DNA of 52,043 nt from Bacillus sp. AFS088145 (GCF_002564465.1 NZ_NUUX01000022.1:1-52043); one strand, 5' to 3'; shown: positions 7,941-16,649, counted from the first letter of the stretch. Notes: generated by a model from the sequence alone, not told the origin. A program made the numbers and translations.

Positions 7941-8624
7941 ATGTATGGCACGATTTTTAACACATTGATGATTATAGTCGGGAGCTTGATCGGAAGCATC
8001 TTTAAAAAAGGGATAAAAGAAGAATATCATGAAATCCTTATGCAGGCGATGGGATTAGTAGCTTTAGGATTAGGGATAAACTCACTAGTACAACATTTGC
8101 CTTCCAGCAAATATCCAGTGCTTTTTATTGTAAGTTTAGCCATAGGTGGATTAATTGGGCAAAAGCTCAAATTGGAATCAAGATTTAATAATTTAGTTAA
8201 TAAATATTCTAAAGGTAATTTGGCTGAAGGATTATCAACCGCTATTTTATTATTTTGTATTGGAACACTATCGATTTTAGGACCAGTAGAAGCAGCCTTA
8301 AAGGGGGATTATACGTATCTCCTTGCAAATGGTACATTGGATGGCATTACTTCGATTGTTTTAGCATCCACTTTTGGGATCGGAATTATTTTTGCTGGCA
8401 TCGCTTTATTTACATGGCAGGGATCCATCTATTTAATTGCAATACTAATGAAGAATTCCTTAAACAATGATCTTCTTAATGAAGTGACGATTGTAGGTGG
8501 TATATTAATTATAGCGTCAGGCCTAAGTATATTGGGGATTAAGAAGTGTAATACTTTAAATCTTCTACCATCATTACTGATTCCTCCTATTGTATTTTTA
8601 TTTATGCATTTATTCCATTTATAA
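7941..8624 (+). CDS. DUF554 family membrane protein
   Basis: A 227-residue polytopic membrane protein matching the DUF554 (YdfK-type) family in length and pattern. It has N-terminal GTIFNTLMIIVGSLIGSIF, the segment MQAMGLVALGLGINSL, LAIGGLIGQKLKLE, the polar FCIGTLSILGPVEAAL with glycine and proline in the membrane, and a C-terminal pair of helices. Family members are conserved in Firmicutes and lack a firm function; a transport role is often assumed. ATG lies eight bases after AAAGGAG. The gene follows the MerR gene on the same strand but is separated by a terminator, so it probably has its own promoter. Confidence 0.88.
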   Translation: MYGTIFNTLMIIVGSLIGSIFKKGIKEEYHEILMQAMGLVALGLGINSLVQHLPSSKYPVLFIVSLAIGGLIGQKLKLESRFNNLVNKYSKGNLAEGLSTAILLFCIGTLSILGPVEAALKGDYTYLLANGTLDGITSIVLASTFGIGIIFAGIALFTWQGSIYLIAILMKNSLNNDLLNEVTIVGGILIIASGLSILGIKKCNTLNLLPSLLIPPIVFLFMHLFHL

Positions 8625-8643
8625 TGTTTGGGAAATTAGTTAA

Positions 8644-8687
8644 GGAGATTAGGGAACCTCACAAAATGAAGGTTCGCCTAATCTCTA
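8644..8687 (+). terminator. hairpin downstream of the DUF554 gene
   Basis: AGATTAGGGAACCT and AGGTTCGCCTAATCT form a long stem with a small loop, 20 bases after the DUF554 stop. The T-run is poor (CTATATAAAA), so it may be a 3'-end stabiliser and only a weak terminator. Confidence 0.55.
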
Positions 8688-8730
8688 TATAAAAATCACT
8701 AATTTAATCTTATCAAAGTATCCCGAAACA

Positions 8731-8763
8731 AAAAAAATTGGAGTTAATTTAAACTCCAATTAC
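8731..8763 (-). terminator. terminator of the minus-strand microprotein gene
   Basis: AATTGGAGTT / AACTCCAATT, a perfect 10-bp stem, followed in the minus direction by a run of seven T. It lies about 60 bases past the stop of the microprotein gene at 8821. Confidence 0.8.
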
Positions 8764-8820
8764 TCTTATGTATTTATCTGTCTATAAATAAGTTTATAAT
8801 CAAAAACTTAAGTTTAAATT

Positions 8821-8901
8821 TTATTTATCCAGCTTTTTAATTATCCAACCGCAAATGATAATAAATGCAACACAGCCAATTCCTACAAGTACCATTAACA
8901 T
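8821..8901 (-). CDS. 26-residue membrane microprotein (copy 2 of 2)
   Basis: ATG at 8901 follows a GGGGAGAATG ribosome site and opens a 26-codon frame: MLMVLVGIGCVAF, a single membrane helix, ending GWIIKKLDK. It is a paralogue of the microprotein at 3242-3325 (shared ML, IG, V, F, GW, IK, LDK at matching positions) and has a perfect terminator 60 bases downstream. Promoter, ribosome site, frame and terminator together make an independently transcribed small membrane protein likely. Role unknown; the single helix with a basic and acidic cytoplasmic-type tail would fit a regulator of a larger membrane complex, which is inference only. Confidence 0.65.
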   Translation of the reverse strand: MLMVLVGIGCVAFIIICGWIIKKLDK

Positions 8902-9232
8902 TCAATCATTCTCCCCATTTAACAATCCCAGTCAAAATAATTCTATAAAAGTGCTTCATTCGCTCAAAATAAATTCACATTGTATATAATAACTTTACCC
9001 GTCTCAGCCTCCTAAACAGGCTTAATACCATCTTTGTTCTTAAGAAGGAACAAACTGAAGGTGTAAACCGTTATATTTTTTAAATCCTTTTTTTTCGTAT
9101 ACTAAAAGCTAGACATATCCATAAAGCCTATAATCTTATGTAAAATAATTATATCAACTGAGATTATTTTTGTAATGGATAATTATCTGTTTATTCAAAC
9201 TTTTTAAACCGACAATTTTTAAAGTTTTTATT
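8902..9232. other. 331-bp gene-free stretch
   Basis: Between the microprotein and the VOC gene. I see AT-rich sequence with no convincing frame, no long inverted repeat and no member of the dispersed repeats. The microprotein promoter must lie in its left part. Confidence 0.4.
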
Positions 9233-9655
9233 TTATTTTATTCTTTTTGCAAGCGGATGATCGTCACTGAATTGTATTAAGTCCCATAAATTTCCGTATA
9301 AATCCTTAAATACCGCAACCGTACCATAATCTTCTACTTTCGGTACTCTTACAAACTCAATTCCTTTTGAAATCATCTCGTCATAATCTCTCCAGAAATC
9401 ATCCGTTCCTAAAAATAGAAAAACTCGACCACCAGCTTGATTGCCAATGAATGGCTCTTGCTCTTGTTTCGATGCCTTTGCAAGTAGAATAGTCGTTCCA
9501 GAAGAACCAGGTGGACTTACAACTACCCATCTCTTATTCTGTTCAGGCTGATATGTATCTTCAATTAAATTAAAATGAAGTTTTTTCGTATAAAATTCAA
9601 TTGCCTCATCATAATCCTTTACGACTAATGCAATATGAACGATTGACTGAATCAA
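9233..9655 (-). CDS. VOC (glyoxalase/bleomycin-resistance) family protein
   Basis: A 140-residue cytoplasmic protein with two beta-alpha-beta-beta-beta units of the vicinal-oxygen-chelate fold. The N-terminal SIVHIALVVKDYDEAIEFYT carries the first metal-ligand type histidine (residue 7), and the C-terminal FKDLYGNLWDLIQ carries the usual DPxGNxxxL-like strand. Complete at typical length. Members bind small molecules or metals and may be dioxygenases, isomerases or resistance proteins; specificity cannot be inferred. The start is TTG, about eight bases after TTAGGAG. It stands alone. Confidence 0.85.
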   Translation of the reverse strand: MIQSIVHIALVVKDYDEAIEFYTKKLHFNLIEDTYQPEQNKRWVVVSPPGSSGTTILLAKASKQEQEPFIGNQAGGRVFLFLGTDDFWRDYDEMISKGIEFVRVPKVEDYGTVAVFKDLYGNLWDLIQFSDDHPLAKRIK

Positions 9656-9757
9656 TTTCTTTTTCTCCTAACATGTTTTCTATTAAAAGTACTACTAGTT
9701 GATCTATATTTCAATCTAATAATATACCTTCTTAAACTAATCATCTATTTAGCCTAA

Positions 9758-9781
9758 TAAAAAGACTGCCGAAACAGCCTT
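9758..9781 (-). terminator. terminator of the 9786 gene
   Basis: In the minus direction AAGGCTG-TTTCG-GCAGTCTT then TTTATT, starting a few bases after the stop at 9786. Confidence 0.75.
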
Positions 9782-9785
9782 CGTA

Positions 9786-10256
9786 TTAATCATTTAATTT
9801 AGAAGCAATAATTGGAATGATTATGATTGTAATAAATATTAATGCCAAAACGATTAATGAATTTTTCCATCTAAAATCATTTTCTCCATCATTTTTATGT
9901 TGATTTATGAATCCATCATATATTTTCGATGAATCAAATTTTCCTGGATCTAGTATTTCTCCTGTTTTTTCATCCAGTAAATACGTATCATAATTTGCTG
10001 TTTTAAAGAAACGATCTCTTACAGTATCGTATTTTGCAGCAATAGCCACTACATTTTCGTTTGTGTTTTTTTCCTTATTTGTTAAACTAAATTCTTTTTG
10101 TTCGACAATCACCGTTGATTTCTTAACATAATAATTAACTTCCTTACGATTATTCTTATCTATTTGATCTAAATAGCGCGATGTTGCATTTGAGGTTGAG
10201 ACATTAGATAAAAACAACAAAAAGAAACAGAAGATGCAAAATGCAACTCTTTTCAT
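9786..10256 (-). CDS. secreted, C-terminally membrane-anchored protein, unknown function
   Basis: A 156-residue protein with a signal peptide (residues 1-25, hydrophobic core then STSNAT) and a C-terminal membrane helix (about residues 130-152, SLIVLALIFITIIIIPIIAS) followed by the short charged end KLND. The middle 105 residues are polar, lysine- and asparagine-rich, and carry no recognised motif. The topology is signal peptide, extracytoplasmic domain, C-terminal anchor. There is no LPXTG signal. ATG follows GTGGGGGG. The gene has its own terminator. I do not recognise the family. Confidence 0.75.
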   Translation of the reverse strand: MKRVAFCIFCFFLLFLSNVSTSNATSRYLDQIDKNNRKEVNYYVKKSTVIVEQKEFSLTNKEKNTNENVVAIAAKYDTVRDRFFKTANYDTYLLDEKTGEILDPGKFDSSKIYDGFINQHKNDGENDFRWKNSLIVLALIFITIIIIPIIASKLND

Positions 10257-10398
10257 TTATATCCCCCCACTTCTATTCAAATCTACTAAATTATATTCAC
10301 TAGATTTTTAAATAGTCCTAGAGAGTATTTCTCATCTGCCACTTTAATCTGGATTAGTTAATTTTTAGCTAAAGTATCCCTTTTATTTTCCCTCTATT

Positions 10399-10908
10399 TT
10401 ATGTTTCTTCTATAAAATTTAAAAATCTATGGTTCCACATTTTTTCATAAAAATCAATTGTCTCTTTTGCAGACATGAATGGATTATTTAATGTAGAGGT
10501 TGCTCCGATTACCATGAAGTTTTCGTAACCTATTCCATGTGCAAATTTAATTGTAGCATCCATACAATATTCAGTTTGGGCGCCGCAAAATTCTATTCTA
10601 TGTACTGCTAATTGATCTAAAAGATTTTTTAAGTTTGTTTTGAAAAAAGAATTTGCATGTATTTTATTTATGAAAAAATCTTGTTCCAGAACATCTAGAT
10701 TAGCATTAATAGCCCAAAGATCATCTCCAGGTACTAATTCTTCATCACAATGTTGAACAAAAATAATAGGTTTACTTAATTCTCGATATAATGAGATTCT
10801 TTTATTTACTTTACTGATTAAATTTTGTAATTCAAATAAATACTCACCGCTGTAACATACACCATTTTGCAAATCGATAACAATTAAAACATCTGCACAA
10901 GTAACCAT
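10399..10908 (-). CDS. isochorismatase-like cysteine hydrolase
   Basis: A 169-residue cytoplasmic hydrolase of the isochorismatase-like superfamily. The catalytic triad pattern is complete: Asp in VLIVIDLQNGVC near residue 10, a lysine in NKIHANSFF near residue 82, and the nucleophilic cysteine in CGAQTEYCMDATIKFAHG near residue 115. Members hydrolyse amides or vinyl ethers (nicotinamide, N-carbamoyl compounds, isochorismate). The substrate is open. Start chosen at ATG 10908, seven bases after GAGGTG; an in-frame ATG 14 codons upstream precedes that ribosome site. The adjacent upstream acetyltransferase is broken. Confidence 0.87.
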   Translation of the reverse strand: MVTCADVLIVIDLQNGVCYSGEYLFELQNLISKVNKRISLYRELSKPIIFVQHCDEELVPGDDLWAINANLDVLEQDFFINKIHANSFFKTNLKNLLDQLAVHRIEFCGAQTEYCMDATIKFAHGIGYENFMVIGATSTLNNPFMSAKETIDFYEKMWNHRFLNFIEET

Positions 10909-10951
10909 GATTTTCACCTCATTTAGATTTGTATTGTATTCAAATTTCATT

Positions 10952-11293
10952 TTATATACTTTTAATAACTTTCGCAGGGTTGCCAGCCACTATCGTATTA
11001 GAAGGAACATCTTTCGTAACTACAGAACCTGCAGCTACAATTGAGTTATCTCCAATCGTAATGCCTGGTAAAATAGTACAACTACCTCCAATCCACACAT
11101 CGTCTCCAATATGGATTGGAATCGCGTATCCGCTCTTATTTCGATTCTTTGGTTCAATCGAATGCCCAGCAGTATAGATCCCTACATTCGGACCAATCAT
11201 ACAGTTATTTCCTATTTTCACTTCTGCCATATCTAAGATTGTATAATTATAACCTGCATAAAAATGATCACCTACATGTATGTTATAAATCAC
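10952..11293 (-). pseudogene. maltose/galactoside O-acetyltransferase, N-terminally truncated
   Basis: The 113 remaining residues are the left-handed beta-helix of a Maa/LacA-type hexapeptide acetyltransferase: YNIHVGDHFYAGYNYTILDM, then the catalytic-loop histidine in IYTAGHSIEP, and GDDVWIGGSCTILPGITIGD before the terminal AGNPAKVIK. Complete enzymes are about 185 residues; the N-terminal acyl-substrate domain (about 70 residues) is absent. Upstream in the right frame only weak traces (EFG, a stop, then ERR) remain with stops. The GTG at 11293 has no good ribosome site. Likely inactive, though the active-site histidine survives. Confidence 0.7.
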
Positions 11294-11365
11294 TTCGATC
11301 TAAAATCTGCTAAACCTTCTTTCTCAACCAAATTCAATAAATCCAACAATTTGTTTTATCGTGAT

Positions 11366-11497
11366 TTACATACTCTTTTTAAATTGGTAAAATCTTATTT
11401 CCTTCCACTCAAAATCACCGTATTTTCTAATACTTTTTTGTTCAATAAGCAGTTTATAGATACGAATCCAGGTTTTATATTTAGCTTTTAATTTCAA
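11366..11497 (-). CDS. possible 43-residue basic peptide, low confidence
   Basis: A TTG at 11497 follows AAAAGGTTGAG and opens 43 codons with protein-like content (AKYKTWIRIYKLLIEQKSI, then GDFEWKEIRF). It is lysine- and aromatic-rich, with no recognised domain, and lies upstream of the truncated acetyltransferase. It may be a fragment of another decayed gene. Confidence 0.25.
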   Translation of the reverse strand: MKLKAKYKTWIRIYKLLIEQKSIRKYGDFEWKEIRFYQFKKSM

Positions 11498-11596
11498 GAT
11501 ATCTCAACCTTTTAGTTTTTATTTAAATTATACCTCTTCAAAAAAAGTCTCGTTAATTCCAAATGCCAAAATAATTATCAAAGGTTTAGTGTAATA

Positions 11597-11638
11597 AAAC
11601 AAACCTCTAATGCTATCCAATGCACTAGAGGTTTGTTA
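11597..11638 (-). terminator. terminator of the FAD dehydrogenase gene
   Basis: AACAAACCTCTA / TAGAGGTTTGTT stem with a 15-base loop and T-rich 3' side in the minus direction, ten bases after the stop at 11648. Confidence 0.8.
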
Positions 11639-11647
11639 AATTAAGTA

Positions 11648-13102
11648 TTAAACAGTAACTAATTCTTTTTCCTTGCTACCGATTTTCGTAAGGATATCAC
11701 GAGCGATCCATACGCCACATGCGCTTGCTTGAGCTAAACCACGAGTAACTCCTGCTCCATCTCCACCTAGATATAATCCAGAGATTTCACTTTCAAAGCG
11801 TTCATTTAGCTTTGGTCGAGCTGAATAGAATTTTGCTTCTACCCCGTAGAAAAGTGTATGTTCTGCAGCGATACCTGGAGTTACATGATTTAAAGCTTCT
11901 ACCATTTCAATTAAACTTTTCATTGTGTTATATGGTAAAACTAGTCCTAAGTCACCTGGTACTGCTTCTTTTAAAGTTGGTTCTAAAAAGCCTTCTTTAA
12001 TACGTTTTTCAGTTGAACGGCGACCTTTTAAAATATCTCCGTATTTTTGTACGATTACTCCACCGTGTGAAAGCATGTTTGCAAGGCGTGAAACCTCGTG
12101 CGCATATTCATTTGGTTTATCAAATGGTTCTGCGAATTGATGCGATACTAATAAGGCAAAGTTTGTGTTTGGACTTCCTAATTTAGGGTCTTTATAAGCA
12201 TGACCATTAGCAGTCATAATACCTGAATGATTTTCAACTACTACGTGTCCAGACGGATTACTACAGAATGTTCTGACTTTTGTGCCCACGCTAGTGTTAA
12301 ATACAAATTTTCCTTCGTATAAGTGCTTGTTAATCTCTTCCATTACTACGTTTGAAGTCTCAACACGAACACCAATATCAACTTGATTCGTTGACATTTT
12401 TAAACGACGTTTTTTCATAACATCAGTTAACCATTTTGAGCCATCACGACCAGGTACAATTACAACTTTCTCAGCATGTAATTCTTCACCTTTTTTTAAT
12501 CTAATTCCCTTTATGATATGAGTACCTTCAACCTTTTCAGTTAGTAAGTCCTCTACTTCAGTTTTATACTTCATATCAATTTTCGTTTTTAAATACTCAT
12601 AAATACTTTTTAGAATTTCTAAATTTTGTTCTGTTCCTAAATGACGAACTTGTGCACGTAATAATTTAAGTCCAGCTGCATAACCACGGCGTTCAATATC
12701 TCTAACTTCTTCTGTTAAAGGATCCGTAATCGATTCAGTCGCACCATGTTCTAGATTAATTTCATCAACGTATTTGATTAATTCAACTACCTGTGAATCT
12801 GATAGGTAATCTGTCATCCATCCACCAAATTCGCTTGTAATATTAAATTTTCCATCTGAATATGCTCCAGCACCACCAAAACCATTTGTAATTGAGCAAG
12901 CTGGTAAGCAACCCGAAAATTCTTTTTTACCTGCAGCTGGCGGACATTTTTCAATTTTCTTTTGTAAAATCGGGCAATGTCTTGCGAATATATCATGTCC
13001 TTTATCAACAAGTAGTACTTTAGCATTAGGCATTTTTAAAGTTAATTCATAACAAGTAAAGATTCCAGCAGGTCCTGCTCCAACAACGATCACATCATAC
13101 AT
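11648..13102 (-). CDS. FAD-dependent dehydrogenase (COG2509 type)
   Basis: A 484-residue cytoplasmic flavoprotein of the uncharacterised FAD-dependent dehydrogenase family. Residues 1-35 hold the Rossmann dinucleotide fold (YDVIVVGAGPAGIFTCYEL with GxGxxG and the following acidic-end strand). Several conserved cysteines follow (CPILQKKIEKCPP and FSGCLPAC, residues 43-70), then NGFGGAGAYSDGKF. The C-terminal FAD-contact motif is GLYLGGDGAGVTRGLAQA (about 435-455). Length is complete. The cysteine cluster is a family trait of unknown role. ATG follows GGAGGT. It is transcribed singly and ends in its own terminator. Confidence 0.88.
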   Translation of the reverse strand: MYDVIVVGAGPAGIFTCYELTLKMPNAKVLLVDKGHDIFARHCPILQKKIEKCPPAAGKKEFSGCLPACSITNGFGGAGAYSDGKFNITSEFGGWMTDYLSDSQVVELIKYVDEINLEHGATESITDPLTEEVRDIERRGYAAGLKLLRAQVRHLGTEQNLEILKSIYEYLKTKIDMKYKTEVEDLLTEKVEGTHIIKGIRLKKGEELHAEKVVIVPGRDGSKWLTDVMKKRRLKMSTNQVDIGVRVETSNVVMEEINKHLYEGKFVFNTSVGTKVRTFCSNPSGHVVVENHSGIMTANGHAYKDPKLGSPNTNFALLVSHQFAEPFDKPNEYAHEVSRLANMLSHGGVIVQKYGDILKGRRSTEKRIKEGFLEPTLKEAVPGDLGLVLPYNTMKSLIEMVEALNHVTPGIAAEHTLFYGVEAKFYSARPKLNERFESEISGLYLGGDGAGVTRGLAQASACGVWIARDILTKIGSKEKELVTV

Positions 13103-13485
13103 CTATATATACCTCCAAATAAGGTTTAAATTATTTCATTTGATCAACCTAAAATAGAATACCATCAATCAGAATGCGTTTCAAGTAAAACACGAACATT
13201 TTTTGTATTTTCCCCAAAAATTATTCGTTTATAAACAAAGTGAAACCTTTTCATTGGAAATCACCACTATCAATTAGCTTTTTTTATCCAATATTAGACA
13301 ATTCAAACTTGAATATTAATTAATTGACATCAGACTATTTATAATTTAACAATTTGTTGATTCCATACTAAATTAACTAAAAGTTAATGATTAGAATACG
13401 AAAATATCCTATTAGATAGAATCACAATCACACCAAGTTGAATAGTTATATAAATAACAGATATTTTATATTGGAGATGGAAAAG
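13103..13485. other. 383-bp gene-free stretch between divergent genes
   Basis: Holds the promoters of the two divergently transcribed genes. I see no repeat, hairpin or short frame worth reporting. In-frame codons upstream of the 13486 start lack a ribosome site. Confidence 0.4.
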
Positions 13486-13908
13486 ATGCTAGAAGAAAAT
13501 ATCAAGGAAAAGGAAGGGAAAGACCAAAATCAGAAAACTAATATAGAAGATGACGGATTACAAGTAAGTCTTGAAAGACAAATTGTTGCTGCTTCATGGG
13601 TAAAGGCAGTTGCTCAATTATATGAAACGATTACATTATCAAAATTATATTCAATCGACAAAGATCCAATCTTTCAAGGGAAAAGAGATATTATATCGGG
13701 AATGTGGATTGGTACAGCTGGTCAATTATCTGTAGCTTTTTACGTTTCTAAGCAATTGTTCACTTCAGATAAGAAAGATTTACTTGAGTTACAAAGAAAA
13801 ATCGTGCTTTCTGATTCAATTCAATTAGTTGGTAACGCATTGGCACTTATTGGTGCAGCTGAGGGAATTCAAGAGGAAATTGGCGATGGGGAAATATTCC
13901 TTTCATAG
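13486..13908 (+). CDS. uncharacterised soluble protein, DUF6944-like
   Basis: A 140-residue protein. Residues 1-30 are highly charged and polar (EENIKEKEGKDQ, then QKTNIEDDG). The rest is a moderately hydrophobic helical domain beginning SLERQIVAASWVKAVAQLYE, with repeated small-residue helices and ending GAAEGIQEEIGDGEIFLS. It recalls the Bacillus DUF6944 repetitive proteins, which share the AASWIKAIG-like start, but that match is from memory and uncertain. The ATG at 13486 sits nine bases after GGAG; an ATG three codons upstream overlaps that site. No operon partner. Confidence 0.7.
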   Translation: MLEENIKEKEGKDQNQKTNIEDDGLQVSLERQIVAASWVKAVAQLYETITLSKLYSIDKDPIFQGKRDIISGMWIGTAGQLSVAFYVSKQLFTSDKKDLLELQRKIVLSDSIQLVGNALALIGAAEGIQEEIGDGEIFLS

Positions 13909-13985
13909 TCATATAAAATCATTTTTTTCTACTTAAAAATTCACATTTAATGTACGCTTCTTCAAAATGAAAAATATAAAATAAA

Positions 13986-14016
13986 TAAATCCCACAGAAA
14001 TTCCATTGTGGGATTT
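13986..14016. terminator. bidirectional terminator between convergent genes
   Basis: AAATCCCACA / TGTGGGATTT stem with T-rich flanks on both sides. It serves the 13486 gene on the plus strand and metC on the minus strand. Confidence 0.75.
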
Positions 14017-14075
14017 TAGTTTATAATTATTTCGTGTTTCTAAGATAGATTCTCCAATTTAATTAATTGTTTTCC

Positions 14076-15242
14076 CTATTCTTGCACTTCTTGTTTTTCT
14101 CTTACTCCTGCATTTAATGCTTTTTGGAAGCTTGCAATCAAGTCTTCAATATCTTCTAGACCAACGGACACTCTTATTAATGTATCTTTAACGCCTAATC
14201 TTTCACGAACATCGAGCGGTATTGCAGCATGAGACATCTTTACAGGATAGGAAACAATTGTTTCAACTCCACCTAATGACACTGCAACTGCAACGTTTTC
14301 GACTGATTGAAGGAAACTTGTTGTTTGTTCAATCGTTTTAAGTGTAAACGAAAGGACTGCTCCTCCTCCAGTAGCTTGCTCAAAATGAACATCGTGACCA
14401 GGATGATCTTTTAGTCCTGGGTAATATACATCCTCTACTTCTTCTTGTTCTAAAAGCCAGTTTGCTAATTTTGATGCAGTTTGTTCATATGCATCCATAC
14501 GAACTTTTAAGGTTTTTAATCCTCTCAATGTTAGCCAACAGTCTTGTGGACCTAATATAGCTCCGAATGAATTTTGGATTGTGTATAAATCATTTGCAAG
14601 TTCTTCCGAATTTACGACCGCTAACCCTCCGATTACATCGCTATGACCGGCAATAAATTTTGTTGCGCTATGAACGACAATATCAGCTCCTAAATCTAAT
14701 GGTCTTTGTAAATAAGGTGATAAAAAACTATTATCTACAATGACAAGTATGTCATTTTCTTTTGCTATTTTTATTGCACTACCTAAATCAGTGATTTTCA
14801 AAAGAGGGTTTGACGGTGTTTCTAAATAAAGTCCTTTTGTATTAGGCTTTATTCCGGCTTTAATCTCTTGTAAATTAGAAGCGTCAACAAAAGTAAAATC
14901 GATTCCGAAACGATTTAATACTTTTGTCGCTATTCTAAATGTTCCTCCATACACATCTTCACAAATGACTATATGATCTCCAGCTGAGAACAAAGACAAT
15001 ACTGATGAAATTGCAGCCATCCCAGATGAAAACGCAAAACCACGCACACCATTTTCTAATTTTGCAATTGTATTTTCTAATGCTTCTCTTGTTGGGTTTC
15101 CACTTCTTGCATAATCGTACTTACCAAAATTCTCTATATCAAATTGATGAAATGTTGAAGTTTGATAAATCGGAATACTTAATGCGCCTGTTGCCTGATC
15201 TATTTCATTTCCGTTATGAATTAATTTCGTTCCAAATTGCAT
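14076..15242 (-). CDS. metC: cystathionine beta-lyase
   Basis: A 388-residue PLP enzyme of the Cys/Met-metabolism family, second gene of a metI-metC pair. It cleaves cystathionine to homocysteine, pyruvate and ammonia, the step before methionine synthase. Visible features: MQFGTKLIHNG at the N terminus, SGNPTREALE, SSGMAAISSVL (phosphate binding), VDNSFLSPYLQRPL with the PLP-contacting Asp, and HSATKFIAGHSD with the PLP Schiff-base lysine. The metI stop overlaps the in-frame ATG at 15248; the ATG two codons later (15242) is better spaced from GGGGTG and is chosen. Assignment as beta-lyase over gamma-synthase rests on gene order as in B. subtilis. Confidence 0.88.
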   Translation of the reverse strand: MQFGTKLIHNGNEIDQATGALSIPIYQTSTFHQFDIENFGKYDYARSGNPTREALENTIAKLENGVRGFAFSSGMAAISSVLSLFSAGDHIVICEDVYGGTFRIATKVLNRFGIDFTFVDASNLQEIKAGIKPNTKGLYLETPSNPLLKITDLGSAIKIAKENDILVIVDNSFLSPYLQRPLDLGADIVVHSATKFIAGHSDVIGGLAVVNSEELANDLYTIQNSFGAILGPQDCWLTLRGLKTLKVRMDAYEQTASKLANWLLEQEEVEDVYYPGLKDHPGHDVHFEQATGGGAVLSFTLKTIEQTTSFLQSVENVAVAVSLGGVETIVSYPVKMSHAAIPLDVRERLGVKDTLIRVSVGLEDIEDLIASFQKALNAGVREKQEVQE

Positions 15243-15247
15243 TCTCA

Positions 15248-16417
15248 TCACCCCAATGCATTTTCTAAGTCATTTAATAAATCATCAATATGTTCAATAC
15301 CAACAGATAATCGAAGTGTATGGTCATCTAGACCAAGCTTTCTTTTAAATTCCTCTGGCATTTCTGAATGAGTTTGCGTATGTGGATACGTAATTAATGA
15401 TTCAACTCCACCTAAGCTTTCTGCGAATGTAATGACTTTTACGCTTCCTAAAACCTGTTCAACCAAACTTAAATCTTTCACTTTGAATGATATCATTGCA
15501 CCAAATCCAGTTGCTTGTTCTTTAATAATTGAATACCCTTTATGCGTTGGTAACCCTACATAATACACTTCAGTAACATTTGGATGATTTTCTAAAAATT
15601 TCGCAAGTACAATCGCATTTTTTTGACTGTATTCCATACGTAAATGTAATGTTTTAATTCCTCTTAAGATTAACCAAGAGTCAAATGGAGCTAATGTTGC
15701 ACCTGTTGATTTTTGATAATAACGAATTCGTTCATTCGTATATTCTGAATTTGTCACGACAAAACCAGCAAGTGTATCATTATGGCCACCTAAAAACTTT
15801 GTTCCACTATGAACAACAACATCTGCACCTAATTCAATTGGTCTAAAGAAATAAGGTGTTAAAAATGTATTATCAACGATCACAATAATATCTCGTTCTT
15901 TTGCAATCTCTACTACTCTTTTTAAATCAGTTACTTTCATCATTGGATTTGATGGGGTTTCGATAAAAATACCTTTTGTGTTCGGTTTAAGTGCATCAAG
16001 AATATTTTCAATTTCAGTCGTATCAACAAAATTATGCTCAAGTCCATATGGTGAATAAATTTCTTCGAATAAACGATATGTACCACCGTACAAATCATCT
16101 GAAACAATTAGGTGGTCACCTTTTTTAAATAAACTTAATACTGCAGTAACGGCTGCATTTCCTGTTGAAAATGCAACACCATAATTTGCACTTTCTAATT
16201 TAGCAACAGTATTTTCGACTTCTTCTCGAGTTGGATTTTGTAATCTTGCATAATCATATCCAGTCGATTGATGAAGTCCTGCATGCTTAAATGTAGCAGA
16301 TTGATAAATTGGATAACTAATCGCACCAGTTAATGGATCATAACCTTTGCTTCCATGTACAGCTACTGTTTCAATCGATTTTTTATTCGTGTTTAAAGCC
16401 TCTTTTGTGTTAGTCAT
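15248..16417 (-). CDS. metI: cystathionine gamma-synthase / O-acetylhomoserine thiolyase
   Basis: A 389-residue PLP-dependent enzyme of the same family. It joins an acylated homoserine with cysteine (or sulfide) to give cystathionine (or homocysteine). Key segments: KGYDPLTGAISYPIYQSATF, NPTREEVEN, STGNAAVTAVL (phosphate site), VDNTFLTPYFFRP, and HSGTKFLGGHNDT with the PLP lysine. It is the first gene of an operon with metC (stop and start codons overlap). The leader carries a SAM riboswitch and its terminator, so transcription should stop when SAM is plentiful. ATG lies at 16417 after a GGGGG stretch. Confidence 0.9.
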   Translation of the reverse strand: MTNTKEALNTNKKSIETVAVHGSKGYDPLTGAISYPIYQSATFKHAGLHQSTGYDYARLQNPTREEVENTVAKLESANYGVAFSTGNAAVTAVLSLFKKGDHLIVSDDLYGGTYRLFEEIYSPYGLEHNFVDTTEIENILDALKPNTKGIFIETPSNPMMKVTDLKRVVEIAKERDIIVIVDNTFLTPYFFRPIELGADVVVHSGTKFLGGHNDTLAGFVVTNSEYTNERIRYYQKSTGATLAPFDSWLILRGIKTLHLRMEYSQKNAIVLAKFLENHPNVTEVYYVGLPTHKGYSIIKEQATGFGAMISFKVKDLSLVEQVLGSVKVITFAESLGGVESLITYPHTQTHSEMPEEFKRKLGLDDHTLRLSVGIEHIDDLLNDLENALG

Positions 16418-16440
16418 TATAAATCCCCCATTTTAGTCAA

Positions 16441-16478
16441 ATAAAAAACCACTTCTTAAAAAATAAGAAGTGGTTATG
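16441..16478 (-). terminator. SAM-riboswitch expression-platform terminator
   Basis: AACCACTTCTTA / TAAGAAGTGGTT then TTTTTTAT in the minus direction, between the S-box aptamer and metI. It is the OFF-state terminator expected of S-box leaders. Confidence 0.9.
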
Positions 16479-16496
16479 TCCGCAAAATATACATAT

Positions 16497-16600
16497 CGCT
16501 CTTATCTTCCAGGTTTTTCACCTGCAGGATTTAGCACTTTCTAGTTTTCACTAGAGTTGCCGGGTTTCGTCGGGCCAGTCCCTCCACCGCTCTTGATAAG
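16497..16600 (-). promoter_or_regulatory. SAM (S-box) riboswitch
   Basis: On the minus strand the RNA begins CTTATCAAGAGCGGTGGAGG, continues GACTGGCCCGACGAAACCCG and GCAACTCTAGTG, and ends with the closing strand GATAAGAGCG. These are the canonical S-box core elements: the helix-1 pair CTTATC...GATAAG, GGTGGAGGGACTGGCCC, and CGAAACCCGGCAAC. It controls metI-metC. Confidence 0.96.
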
Positions 16601-16620
16601 ATTATTAAATTATATTCATA

Positions 16621-16649
16621 AGTATATTAAAAACTCTGATAATTATCAA
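16621..16649 (-). promoter_or_regulatory. promoter of the metI-metC operon
   Basis: TTGATA (16649-16644) and TATACT (16626-16621) separated by 17 bases on the minus strand, about 20 bases upstream of the aptamer. A good sigma-A type match. Confidence 0.65.

Noticed and set aside
11264-11491. Plus-strand frame of 75 codons beside the truncated acetyltransferase
   Set aside because: No ribosome site, AT-driven composition, and lies antisense to acetyltransferase and peptide remnants.
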